64,000 nt of DNA, taken from Homalodisca vitripennis. Taxonomy: Eukaryota; Arthropoda; Insecta; Hemiptera; Cicadellidae. Below are positions 9,220-21,400 of the stretch, piece after piece. The stretch lies in NCBI RefSeq assembly GCF_021130785.1, contig NC_060215.1, forward strand, positions 119,312,501 through 119,376,500. Reading direction: 5' to 3'. The position numbers were made by a program, and so were the translations under genes. Below the pieces are notes generated by a model, which saw nothing but the letters and a program-made list of their open reading frames with translations, searched no databases and was not told where the DNA came from. Numbering within the stretch: the first letter of the stretch is position 1; each line of letters starts with the position of its first letter.

Positions 9220-12124
9220 TTAGGGCTTCTGCAGGTCCAAAACTGCCCTGAATAGGAGGGACAGTGTTTTAGGGTAGGGTGGGGTGTTCCAGCCCTTTAC
9301 AAAGATCAAAAATTGTTCCATGCTATAGAAGGATTGATCTATTAGGAAATTTTTTAGCTCACTCTTGAATTTTTTGTTGCAATTGATTGTTCTTATTGTT
9401 AGTGGTAAAACTTGATAAATTTTTAGTCCAGAGAAAATTTGGTTTTTTTTTTCAAAAAGAGTAAGCCTATGTTGCATTGAGAAATTGTTCTTAAATCTAG
9501 TATTGTAATTATGACTATTGTTTATAAATTCTAAGTTTTGAGATTTTATGTACCAGGCACATTCATAAATATATAGACATGGAACTGTTAATATTTTTAG
9601 GTTTTTGAAGTGATCACTACAATGTGAGCGGGGAGGCAAGCCCAACATGGCTCTGATGGCCTTTTTTTGCCAAGTAAAAATTCGTTTGAGATTTGAGGCT
9701 GAGCCCCCCCACAGGATGATTGAGTAAGAGATGTGAGACTCGAACAAAACAGTGGTATACAGATTTTTTCCAATTGGTTGTTTTTGAGTTTTGCAAGGTT
9801 TCGAAGGACAAAAACGCCTTTGGCTAATTTGCTTTCAATTTTGACCAACTGTTCATTCCAGTCCAACCCATCATCCAATATCACCCCCAGCAGTTCTGCT
9901 GATTTTGTGACATCCATCTCCCTGTCACCAATGCAACAAGCTAGGAGTCCAGGAATTTTTTTGAATTTTTCTTTTGTTTTGTTTGGATGCAGATGCATTT
10001 TGTTTTTTCTTGATTGAGTTTGAGGTGGTTTGATTCAAAAAATTGGGCTAGATTGTTTTGCTTTGATGAAGGATTCTAATTCCAGGACTCCACAATCTCT
10101 GTGCCTGGTAAACTAGGGTAGTGTCATCAGCGAACATGTAAAAGATTTTCCACTGGAATCTTACTGGTTATGTTGTTTACATAAACAAACCAGGAAAAAG
10201 CAAAGGGCCCAGGATTGAACCTTGTGGCACGCCATTTCGGATCAAAACTGGGTCGTGAAAGTGTGGATTTAATTTTGAATTTGGTTGTGCTGAGAACCTC
10301 CACTACCTGATACCTATTGGTCAAGTATGAGGTTAGCCATGCGATGGCCAGGAATTTTGAACGCCCAGTGCTGATAATTTCTTCAATAAGATGACCCGCA
10401 TTGACACAGTCGAAGGCCTTCGATAGGTCAGCAAAACAGCCGAATACCGTCTCACCAGCCTCGACCGCATCAATGCAACCATTTACAAAATCAATTAAGG
10501 CCAGTTTGGTTGATTTGGATTTTCTGAAGCCATACTGCCTCTCCACCAGGAGTTTATTTTCCTCCAGGTAGAGAGTCAGCTGGTCACAGATTACCCTCTC
10601 AATGATTTTGGATACTGCCGGAAGGAGCGATACTGGACGATAGTTGCAGACATCGGACTCATCACCCTTCTTTTTGAAAAGAGGCCTCACCTTGGCCACC
10701 TTGCAGGCATCCGGGAAGGTGCAGCTGTTTATTGGAGGCATTCACCAACTCCACAAGGGGTTTAGTCAGTTCCTTTTGACAGAAATTTAATAGCTTTCAT
10801 ACATAGACCATCCACTCCGGCCGATGTTTTCGGTTTGAGTTTTGAAAAAAGTTTTTTTAGTATTCTATCATCTTTTGGCCTGAAAGATTCTAGTTTTGTG
10901 TTAGGGTCTATGTTTGGACCGTCATTGTCATCAGAGCAATAGTTTAAATTTTCATTTATTTGGTCTGCAATGTTTATGAAGTAATTGTTAAAAAAAAATT
11001 CTCCAATCTGCTTTGGGTGATTTATTTTTTTGTTTCCATTAATTATTTCAATATTTGTTATCTTATCAGTGCTCTTTCCTCTAAAATTATTTAACAACAT
11101 TCCAGGATTCCTTTTGTTTGTTGTCAGATTCATTTATTATTTTGTTAAAACCATTCTGCTTTTGTTGACTTGATTCTTAATCTGTAAGTCTCAAGGGCTG
11201 AATTGTATTTCTGTCTGTTTCTGAATTTTTGTTTATTTACCATTTATTAAACAATTCATATGCCCTGTTCTTTAAATTGCTTATTTCATTGTTCATCCAT
11301 TTAATTCTGTGATTTTCTTTTATGGTAACTTCTTTTTAAAGGGCAGGCTATATTGTAGTGGTATGCAAAAGTTTTGATAAAAGCTCCATATTTGTCATTT
11401 ATATTTAGGGCGTTATAAAAATATCTCCAATCTTCATTTCTCAGTCTAAGTTTTAATTCATCTAGGTTATTCTGTTTCATGCTTCTTATTTGTTTTTTTA
11501 GTTTTACAATTTTTCCCTTTGTGAGTATCAATATTTAGTGATATGGCATGGTGATCAGATAGGAGTGGTTCGATTACTTCGTTTTTGTGTTTTTCAAAAT
11601 TTGTAATGAAGTTGTCGATACAAGTGGCAGAGGTATCAGTTTCTCTGGTGGCCTCTTTTACAGTTAGATTCAAGCCAAAAACTTGTTTAAACTATTTTTA
11701 AAATCTAATATGGTTTTATTTTCACACAATATATTCAGGTTGAAATCACCACCTAGTATTATATTGTTCTCTTTTGGTGTTAATTTAGAGAGGTAAAGTG
11801 TTTAATTTGTTTTGGAATATGTCAATGTTTCCATCAGGGCTCCTATATAGGATGCCAATAATGGTTTTCTTATCAATCTACTTCGGTTATTATTTCACAG
11901 CATTCAAAATTCTTGTTCTCAGATAATTTATTGCCAATGCTGGTTATTTTTAGAACTTTTAGTTTAGACTGATTTTGCTTATAGATTGCAACTCCTCCCA
12001 TTCTCATCCCTTCCCTGCAAAAACTGTTTTGCAAAGTGTAATTTTGTATTTTCAACATGTTTAATTTAAAATCTTCAAGACCATGCTCAGAGACTAAGAA
12101 AAAATCAGGTTTATTGTCATCCAA
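9220..12124 (-). pseudogene. Element C ORF2: endonuclease + reverse transcriptase (broken)
   Basis: The endonuclease starts with KPDFFLVSEHGLEDF (catalytic Glu retained) and MRMGGVAIYKQN, and ends with TCIDNFITNF and LLSDHHAISLN. The linker has KPKTSAGVDGL. RT has VRPLFKKKGDESDVCNYRPV, QYGFRKSKSTKLAL and ADLSKAFDCV. The GVPQGSILGP block near 10,225 is split between frames. The active site FADD is encoded at 10,134-10,123, followed by TTLVY, in a frame different from the block before it. The C-terminal part has ESHISYSIILWGG and WQKKAIRAM, then HYNTRFKNNFSMQ. At least four frame changes are needed to read it through. The family is CR1/Jockey without RNase H. Confidence 0.8.
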
Positions 12125-12311
12125 AAATATTTCAGTTTGTGTTATTTTTTCAAGAATGCCCCTTATGTTTAGGTGAATTACTTTACAGGACCCTGTTATA
12201 TTGTTAGATGAAGCTTTTTTCCCCCAATTTAGCCTTCTGTCCCGTCGTGGGATATATCGGCTTGTGGTTATCTATGTGTTTTCCAGGGTCATGTCTATTT
12301 TTGCGTTTTTT

Positions 12312-13290
12312 TCATCCAGTGCTTTTTTTGGACTGACTAGTGAGAGATAGTTGATTATTAGGTCGTTTAGGACATCCTTGCCCGTTTTTATTAAAGTGTA
12401 GGCCATGTCTAGTAAAGCAAGTCCTATCTAACATTGAATTTATGTTTAGGAACGCCCAGTTATTTAGTTTACATTTATGTTGTATGATTTCATTTTGTTT
12501 TTTTATTACTTCATTTTGTCCGGGCTGTCGAATCTGTAGGGTGTTTCGACCCACAGCACCCTTCCCTTGAGCCCTTTCCGCAAGATTGTCCAACCCGGAG
12601 CCCAGTTCCAAGTTTGTTTGGTTTGAAATGGCATTTGACCCCCCTACATGAGTACAAAATCAGAGTCCCCTGCCTGTTTGGTTACCTCACCCGCTCGGTC
12701 CTATCATGGACATGAAAGAAGTTACCAGGCTGCACATCTTCCAAAATTTGAAATTTATCCCCAATTTTTGACCCTCTCAGCCGGTCACCACAGCCCCTCC
12801 CATGACTGTCTGAAACCAACCTAACCACACATTCCGGCCGGCGAGCCCCCCAACACTCGCACCAGCCACACCCCTATGCCCCTTAACCTCCCTCCACTCG
12901 TTCAAACCGGCCATTCACTCCTCCTCAGTCATGTCCATGACTACTTGCCTCAGTCTCGTTAACTCTACTTCCTTAAGACCAAGATCCTCTAATAAGGTTT
13001 CTTTTTCCAATAACAAAGTTTCGTTTTGAGTTTTTAGATCATTGGATTTTCTTTTCATTGTCCCTAAGAAGGCCTATTACATCAAGATTTTTTAAAGCTT
13101 TAAATTTAAATTGTGGTAGTATTCTATGCAAATAGGACAGAACCCAGTAGTCATTTTTCCTAATGTTAACAAAAAGTGTTTTTTTTAGTTTGCTACATGC
13201 TTTGTCTGCATGGAACCACTTACAGAATTATGTCACAGGCTATTGAGTCGGTTTTGTTTTCATCAATGGGCTCTCTACATTTACAACAGG
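12312..13290 (-). pseudogene. Element C ORF1: PHD finger, coiled coil and SGNH-esterase pieces
   Basis: Read 13,290 to 12,312 on the minus strand and allowing frameshifts. First, cysteines spaced like a PHD finger (TCCKCREPI, then IACD, then CKWFHADKAC). Second, a coiled-coil stretch near 13,055-12,930 (TLLLEKETLLEDLGLKEVEL). Third, SDSHGRGCGDRL near 12,800, which fits block I of SGNH/GDSL esterases. Last, TRHGLHFNKNG near 12,410, which fits block V with the catalytic His. PHD and esterase modules are known from ORF1 proteins of CR1-like elements; having both with a coiled coil in one ORF1 is less usual. The catalytic role in retrotransposition is not well established. Confidence 0.65.
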
Positions 13291-14615
13291 TTTCAACAAT
13301 CATTTTCTTGATGAGCTTAAGTAACTTTAAATAACTTAAAAAACTAGCCTAGCGTTGGGTAGCTTTTTGTCAATTAGTAGTAAGTTAACAACGAGAAAGT
13401 CTAGACTAACTTATTGTATGAGTGGCCAGATAGGCCTAGTCTTATATTAGTCCAAATTTGATCAAAAGCTTTAATTGTGTGATTTGAATTCCTAAAACTA
13501 ACTATGTAGGTAAGTGGCCAGATAGGCCTAGTCCTAAATTAGTCCTAATGTAACTATACAACAATCAGGGATTTATGCTGTTCAAGAGTCAGCTAAGTTC
13601 CTGGAACAATTTTAATGTTGTGATTTTTTGAAATGAAAATGATTAATGTTGTTTAGTTTAGAAAAGATTTGACCAATTGGGTTTTTAATTTTGAAAAAGT
13701 TCGGCCCTCCCGGTTCAGAGTGATGTGGGTTTCAGCTGGTGTGTATGGATATAAAATGGAAGTTTTAAGGTTTCGAGGTTGAAGAAAGATATTTCCAAGC
13801 AAAAGGAAGGCAGTTTTAGTTGTACTTGCGTGACCTGCAGTTATCCAGAATTGAATTTCTTCATTAATGTGGTACGAACTTCTTCATAAACCTTATATCT
13901 TGACTGAGCACGTTTTTTTATGTTTTGGTCGAAAATTTTAGTAAAAAGCAGAAATTTATTGTTCAGAATGTAGATTTGTTTATATAATACTGAATCAAAC
14001 TGAAAAAGTAGCACTTATTTACTGATTTATCAGGATTTTTGCGGATTTTAATTGAAGAGTAAAAAATTTGCAGCCGCCACACACACAACAGTCGTCCCGG
14101 CTAAATAAAAATGTTTTAGTTCGTGTTTGAACCTTACCACAACCTATTCACATATATTAAGCTATATTATGACCCTCAATACTTTTACTTCATTAATATA
14201 TTCAAAAGTACTCATTAAGTCTTTTTTAACTTAAATACTTGAACTTTTATAATTCTTTCCGGGAGGTTTACAGGGATAAATGTACTGATTATTTCCTTAC
14301 GTAGATAGTTAACATTAGGTATGCCATATTTGCATTGCATTATCTTAGCAAACATGAGACATTCTGTATAAATAGTAACAAGGCAACTATTTCAGTTTCA
14401 GATAGGTTGGATTCATTTTTTAGTTTCCAAACTTTTTTAAAACATGCTTTATTTCAGTGATTATTACACTATTTTTATCGTGAACTTCTTCGACTAACAC
14501 TCAAGGTGGGTTGAGTATTAAAAAGATGTTAAATATATACAGTTTTCAGCATAAATATTTACATTATAAATAGCTATTATTGGTAAAATAGAAATACTGG
14601 CTGTAGGCTGCACTG
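13291..14615. other. 5' flank of element C and spacer; contains a direct repeat
   Basis: At 13,421-13,461 and 13,513-13,553 the sequence GGCCAGATAGGCCTAGTC followed by a TTAGTCC motif occurs twice, about 92 bp apart. This could be a repeated promoter monomer in the 5' UTR of element C, since 5' UTR monomers act as promoters in several non-LTR families. From about 13.6 to 14.6 kb I see no feature; the beginning of element D may lie near 14.57 kb. Confidence 0.4.
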
Positions 14616-16785
14616 ATGGAGGTTGTTAAGATGAAAAGGCACCAAGTTGGTTTTCACTGCGGTGCAAGCTGTCCTTACTGTTGGGATGTAATGCCTATGA
14701 AAACTGTTGGGATAACCAACAGAAATAGTAAATCTAACAACAAATGGTACAATGAGGACTTAAGAATATTAAAGGTCCAACTTGACAATGCTTACTATTT
14801 ATTCTGCAACACTAACTGTAAGAGGTCTAAAAGAAAATTATATTGCTCTTAAGAGAACGTACAAGGCAGAAATTAAAAAAGCCAAACTTTAATCATAATA
14901 ACAACATAATTGACAGTTCAAACAATAAATCAAAAGCTGCATGGTCTGTCATAAATCAGCTTAGAAATGTTAACAGTAAGCCTCCCAATATTAACGCTAA
15001 TTTAACGCCTGATGCTTTTAACAATTTTTTTCTTACCAGTGTAGAACAAATTTGTAATAGCATACAAACTGATGTAAATAAGCCTAATCATAGTGTTTTT
15101 TTCTTGACAATAGTGAGAGAGACTGTGCAACAGGAAACAATTCAATAGGGTTATTCACTCTTAGAAGTTTTACAGTAGAAGAAGTCTACCTAGCCATAAA
15201 CCAACTGAATAATAGCACTTGTCTTGATATATATGGCACCAATGCAGCAATACTGAAGTTATCAGCATAGGTCTATTTGTGAAGTACTAACATATCTTTT
15301 CAACTTGTGTATTAAGCAGGGTATTTATCCTGACAAACTAAAAGTAATTAAGGTCATTCCAATACACAAAAGAGGGCCTAGGGATGATTTGTGCCAACTA
15401 TAGGCCAATATCCATTGTTCCGACGCTGTCAAAGGTCTTGGAACGTCTCATTCATGAACAACTTTCCTCCTTCTTGGAATCAAATAAGTTATTGTCCAAG
15501 AATCAGTACGGCTTTAGACCTAACCATAGCACTGTTGAAGCTACTCAGGATTTGATCTTGAATTGTTTTGAAGGACTGGAGAACAACCTGAACGTTCTTT
15601 TTCAGATCATTTGATATGTCCAAGGCCTTTGACACAGTGTCGCATCATATTTTAAACTGGATAAGATGTATTTTTATTCTATTGAAAACAGTGTAGTGCA
15701 GTTCTTAAGATCTTATTTGAACAATCGATGGCAATCCGTATTCCTAAATGGCTCTTACTCAAAACAGTTAAGTGTAAAACAAGGTGTCCCACAAGGGTCC
15801 ATTTTGGGACCCTTGCTTTTCATACTCTATGTTAATGACCTGCCGTACAACCTAAATGCTCATTCAGTAAAATCATTTCTATTTGCTGACGATTTGGCAG
15901 TGTGTGTCCAGGGTAACAGTGCAGAAAATGTGGGTTACATAATCGACACCAAAACTAAAAACCATGCATGACTGGTGTAATGCAAAATAAGTTAAGCCTT
16001 AATGACGGGAAAACTCAGGACCTTGCTTTCAGCCTTAGCAATCGGGGGGGAAGTAACCCACTCAAAATTCTTGGGGTTTCACAGTCCAGAGCAATCTTAA
16101 ATGGCATCAGCAAATTGACAGTCTTGCGAACAAAATTTCAAAAGGCATTTTCATGATCAGAGCACTTAAAGGCAGTGTCTCTGTTGGTGTTCTGCTCTGT
16201 GTTTACTATGGCCACATACATAGCTACCTCTCTTATGGAACTTCAATCTGGGCAAACCATGGATATGTACAGAAGCTTTTTGTGCTGCAAAAAAAAAGCA
16301 ATCCGTCTGATTTGTGATGCACACTGGCAGGCCCACTGTAAAGAGCTCTTCATTAGGTTAGGTGTCCCTTTCATTGCCTTCTATGTATATATTTAGCACA
16401 CTCTTGTTTGTTAAGAGGAACTTGGCACTTTTGCCTGCAATGTCCTGAGGTCCATAACTATGCAAACTAGAAACAAAAATAAACTTATAAGTGAACGATG
16501 CAGATACTCTGCAACTCAGAAGAGTTTTCTATACCAAGGCATAAAAATGTTTAATGTTTTGCCGGAAGGTATTAAAGAGCTGCCACTCACTAGATTTAGA
16601 CAAAAACTAAAGAACTTTCTAGTTGCAACCTGCTTATACGATTGTAACAGAATTTTTACGAAGTTGTTAACTCTTTAAGTTAGGTTAAGTAACCTTTTAA
16701 GTTGACTTTGTTATACACGTGAACATGTTTACAACAAATAAATATTTGATTTGATTTTGATTTTATTTGATTTGATACTAGATAT
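14570..16785 (+). mobile_element. 5'-truncated Jockey/CR1-type retrotransposon (element D)
   Basis: Starts within the linker after the (missing) endonuclease, continues through RT and the C-terminal region, and ends in a TTTGATT/TTGATT microsatellite-like tail at about 16,740-16,785 preceded by AACAAATAAATA. Such short tandem tails are usual at the 3' end of CR1/Jockey elements. 5' truncation is the commonest outcome of incomplete reverse transcription. It sits head to head with element C. Confidence 0.8.
14616..16678 (+). pseudogene. Element D ORF2: reverse transcriptase (truncated, frameshifted)
   Basis: The first recognisable part is the endonuclease-RT linker (NNKWYNEDLRILKVQLDNAY, then KAAWSVINQLRN). 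RT blocks follow in changing frames: CANYRPISIVPTLSKVLERL with QYGFRPNHSTVEAT (15,384-15,614), a degenerate MSKAFDTVSH at about 15,614-15,650, and VKQGVPQGSILGPLLF with FADD at 15,882-15,893. The C-terminus carries NKLSLNDGKTQDLAFS, CKKKAIRLICDAHWQAHC and a final NVLPEGIKEL. No endonuclease or ORF1 is present. Several frameshifts separate the pieces. Confidence 0.8.
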
Positions 16786-17814
16786 TAAATGCTTCCTCCA
16801 GTGTATCTTTATGCTACTAGTCATTTAAACTAGCTACCAACACCTTTATCTGTCCTAATTTTACATAAAATAGCGATTATTTAGCTAACTGTTCCTTAAC
16901 TCAAAACAGCAATCTACAATTTAAGGCTAATGATGTTTCTCTTTGTACTGCAGTTAGTTCTAGTTGACTTTCTAAAAGGAAACAGTTCTTTAAATGAACA
17001 TATTTATCCTGACACACTTTGATCTCTAAAGAGAAACTGCGACTATTTAATTCATTGCAATCGTAGTCTAATAAAATAACTTTTCACTGAGGAGCTTTAC
17101 TTCCTCTTTGTGATATATTCTTCTAGTAGCTAAATGTTTTCTCTCAAACAGTATCATAGGGTGTTTCTAGTTTCATTTTCTGAGGAGATTCTATTTATTT
17201 AGATACCTCTGTATATCAGTTCATACACTAATTCGTCCTTTGATAAATCTTCTAACTTAATGGCAGGCAATGTGACTGTTTCAACTGGTTTCTTGTAGTT
17301 TCATGGTCTTTTAAGGACTTGCGCAGTTACTATATGAACCGAATGGACAAAATAATGGAGTTAATGTGTTGAGGTCACACAACAGTTATAGATATGAAAT
17401 ATAACTATGTAATGCAGCTGCTAAAATCGAATAAACGAAAATAATTGGTATATGAGGTGAGGCCAAGTGATTATAATTTTCATTCGAGCATGATAGTCAA
17501 TCGATATTTTAAACCACTAAAATTGACTTATAATAAATTACGCCGTTGACTGACAAACTACTAAGTCAGTGTCGGTAGATTTGGCTTGGCATTATACATC
17601 TAAGCTCAAAGGTTTTCAGGCCTAAATAATCGTGCCTGCGGTAAAGGAAGTTGGGTATAAAATAATTCTGGTAGAAGAGAAGAGAACTCGTATATATCAA
17701 AATCGCGACGGGATTAGGCATTTACCGAGACAACATACATTTTCATAGATGTAGTCTCGTCAAACTTATATGACCACAAGTTTAATCCTTTGAATTTTGG
17801 AAACAATACTCCTT
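16786..17814. other. Intergenic sequence, nothing recognised
   Basis: No open frame of note and no repeat matching other parts of the window. Confidence 0.5.
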
Positions 17815-18405
17815 ACAAGTAACGTAGCTATAGTGGGAAGTTTTGATTCAATTGAATTTTCTGTTCGGCTCCAGTTCACCTTCCTTTCATTGCAGCGTCT
17901 GGTGTTTGACTCTGACTCAACTTAACTTTTGGAATCTGGAGTCATGTTCGTCTGAAATCCAAAGAAATTCGACGTAAAAGAATCTAAAACGAAATATTTA
18001 CATCGTTTCGACATCAGAGACACCTATAAATAGGTGAAGTAGTAGCAACATTGTCTCATCATGTACATAGTTGAGTGAACTACGATTTGATAGACGCAAT
18101 CTCTAAGGACGGTGACCAACAGTGTGTTCTACACCTAACCCAGCTATGATAGGAAGGGTTGATTTAATTGAATTTTCAGTTTGGCTCAGTTTTATAGCGT
18201 TTCACCATGTGAGACACCTATAAATAAATGAAGTATACGTTTCGTTTTGAGCTTCTTCGTCGTCGACGTTCTTTGGATCTCTTCAGACGAACGTTACTCA
18301 AAATTCCAGGAGTCAAGTCTGAGACAGCGTCATATACCAGACGCTGCAACAAAAGGAAGATGAACAGGAGCTAATCTCAAAATTCAATTACAGGCTAGTA
18401 AATTA
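17815..18405. repeat. Palindromic MITE with long inverted arms and nested end
   Basis: The left arm (17,830-18,000) and the right arm (18,240-18,400) are imperfect reverse complements over about 150 bp. Matching landmarks are TTGCAGCGTCTGGT with AGACGCTGCAA, and GTTCGTCTGAAATCCAAAG with CTTTGGATCTCTTCAGACGA. Between them, 18,130-18,200 repeats the outer end (AAGGGTTGATTTAATTGAAT), so a second copy appears nested or the centre was rearranged. CACCTATAAATA occurs twice near 18,022 and 18,217. There is no coding capacity. No superfamily was assigned because no terminal target duplication could be fixed. Confidence 0.75.
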
Positions 18406-21400
18406 CTATTTACAAATCTGAATAATTTATATACATTAAATGAAAGGGTTAAATATCAGCTTCACATGAAAGGGTTAAATTATGATACGAAAAATGTTAT
18501 TATTACTTACAGAAAAGCACACGAGATGTTTTCTAGTAGCCGGAAAGTCGTTTCTTAGAGAAGAGATAAATACGTGTCCCTTTTAGGTTATCACTTAATA
18601 ATTTTGTTCAAAGAACATTAGAGAAGAAATATCAATATCCAGTTAAGAGCAACAGAGATGTGTAACATTTATGAAATAAAGATACGGTCGTTTCTATAGT
18701 GGAAAACGGGAATTCTCTTCTTAATATTAATAAATATAATTCATGTCCACGGGTTGAATGTTATTTTTAGCAAAAGTTGTAGTTTGTTTCATAATAAACC
18801 TCAGAGGATAACCGTTATTAGCGAATAATAATGAATAAAAGATAACAGTTGTGTTCTAAAACATAACTAATCAGAATTAAATTTAATGCTTACTTCGAGG
18901 TAACGAAGTACCTAATCGTTTTAGTAATTTTATTCCATTAAAATAACACTTTATTTTATTTTATTACTGAAGAAGTGCTAATTTGATGTTTTAATATTTT
19001 AGAGGACGTAATAAAACTTTAATACTTTTTAATGTTTATAGTTTTTGGATAGTGTATATTTTTATGTCTTGAGTGATTTAGTTAGAAAATTTAAGATAGG
19101 CAAATTTAGATGCTTTTAATTATACTATACAGTAGAATACACCATCCACTTTGTAGAGAAAATGAAGGCCACAAGAATATACTGCAAGTACCATATTCAC
19201 GTAAATAAATATTAAAGCCAAGTATATTGATTGTCCGTGAATACTGGGTATTTCATTACAAATATTTAATGTCAATAGTCCAGTTTCCAAGTGTAATAAA
19301 TCCTGAGTATTATGATGATTTAAAATAATATTAGTGAAAATAATAGTGACAAGATTAACTCGATCTATGAGTTCTTCAGACATTACATTTGATATTTATG
19401 ATGTATTGATCAATTAATTTAGAAGAGTGAAGACTTATTAGACAATAAAGTACAAGCAAATTAAAAAATATATTTATATTTTTTCATAACATTAATCCTT
19501 ATTTGTATTACTGTAAAACCGAGTTATTGGTTGGAAGGGTTACTCAATTAATATTAAGACACTTAAAGCAACAAGAATATTATAAATGTACAAAGGAAAT
19601 GAGTTCACTATTATTGTTCACCATTTTCTGAAGTTCTATAGATCTAGAGATAACCACAGTTTAAACCAAATGCATATATGTTGCGTAAAGTTTACTTATC
19701 TATGAGTTTGAGCAATTTGTATTGAACTGTTTTGACAGAACATTCGTAATAGTTTTAAATTATTGTGTTCGATTGATTATGATTCAAAAGTAGAACTTAT
19801 ATTTAATAAAATTTACAGTAATTTGAACATTTATAGATGCAGCATAAGATTATTGTATTTCATTACGTTAAAGTAATAAAACTATTTATATACTGAGTAC
19901 ATAACACTCCTACTTCCGTAGGTTCTTAATAAAATATGCCTTATTATCTCTAGTAAAATTACATTCTATATCAAATCCATCATGATGCCTCCAGTGAAAG
20001 TATATTCTTGATAAAATCCCTCTAATATCCAGTAATACGACTATTTTCCACAAGTAAAAATATATAGTCCAATGGTCCGCTTGAAAAAGTTACATAACAT
20101 CACATATCACTATAACATCTGTAACATCTGTAGTATAACATTACATTTATAGCACGCGATGTTTTATTAAGAATGTTTTCATGGACGTGCTTATATGCAT
20201 AAAAAAGGTTAGTCATTTACGTACACACTTATAACGGGTACCGGGAAATTAGCCATTAACCGGGATGTTGAATGTTGGGAGTCAGTAATTAACTAAATTG
20301 AAGGTAAGAGTAACAAACATTCATAATGCCGCTTTTAGTTTACTATGTGCAGATGTTTCTTAGCTTAGTAACCTTTAGTAATTACGCAGAATTAAATATT
20401 TATGGACACTCACAAGGATAAACGTAAGGCTGAGACGACGGCCTACTCTCTGTCTAATGGATATCCTCACGTACGGAAGTGGGGTTTATTAGCTCAGCAC
20501 GTATAGAATAGAGAGTTTTCACTATTACTGTGTTGTCGTGACGTACTCAATACGTATAATCTTTTATATTATTATATAACAAAATTATTAAAAAACTTAC
20601 CTACTACAAAAGTTTTATTTGACAATGCAATACAATATTTACCATATTTTGTTGTATTCTACTATAAAGGTGTTGCTATTGCTCGATGGTTTTATAGTTT
20701 TTGTGTTTGTATTAGTACTAATCATTAAATGTTTTAATGTGAAACTTAAAACTAACAACTAATTGAAACAACGTCCCGAATTTTCTGGAGAATTTACTGT
20801 TTGTTATTAAAATATTTGAACACCAACTTTTTTTTAACGGATAAAGCTTTTAAAGTGCGGGTTGCGGCTTACCAAAGAAGTGAAGAATTGATTAGGCCTT
20901 TAAAATTACGTGCATTTCAAACTATGTTTACATTAAAGATTTTACTGACTCCTCGTAGACCGTTCCCCTATAATAATACTACTAACTACCTTCACCTGGT
21001 ATGGTACAAAAAATTATGCCACTCTTAAAATTCCAAATAAGATCGGTGTCGAAATTATTAGTTTCGCCATTCTGTTTATAATTAAACTTTTTGAGGTCTG
21101 ATTTCCAGCATGAAGTTCTACTAATTAAGATCTTTAAAACGGTACGCACATAGACTTAAACTTGCGTTTAAGATTTTCCACTGCCTCCTTATGGGCTATA
21201 CTTCTGAGGTGGCGAAAAATAAATTAATGCAATATGTCAACGTATAAAATTTTATGGTTTTACGTTTACGGGTACAGAAGATATTAAACCGTTTCAAGAC
21301 TTTTAAACACCCCTGTATGTTTTAGTAGCTTTATGCCATTTTACATTAGAATGATCTAAAATTGCAGCGATACAAACTTTAAAATTAAATGCAATCTTAT

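Larger units (their letters stand above)
9171..13290 (-). mobile_element. Degenerate CR1-type non-LTR retrotransposon (element C)
   Basis: On the minus strand, in order: ORF1 pieces (PHD-like cysteines, coiled coil, SGNH esterase) at 13.29-12.3 kb, endonuclease at 12.1-11.5 kb, linker, RT at 10.75-10.1 kb and C-terminal region to 9.22 kb. The 3' end is an A-run of about 20 bases on the minus strand (T-run 9171-9189 on the plus strand). The layout is full length but every ORF is split by several frameshifts, so it is old. The 5' region upstream of 13,290 may extend to about 13.6 kb, where a direct repeat lies. Confidence 0.8.

Noticed and set aside
9733..10017. 94-codon plus-strand frame
   Set aside because: Antisense to the RT C-terminal region of element C.
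20801..21350. Possible decayed transposon ending ACACCCCTGTATGTTT
   Set aside because: The 75-codon frame has no domain, and no inverted partner or duplication of the end was found.
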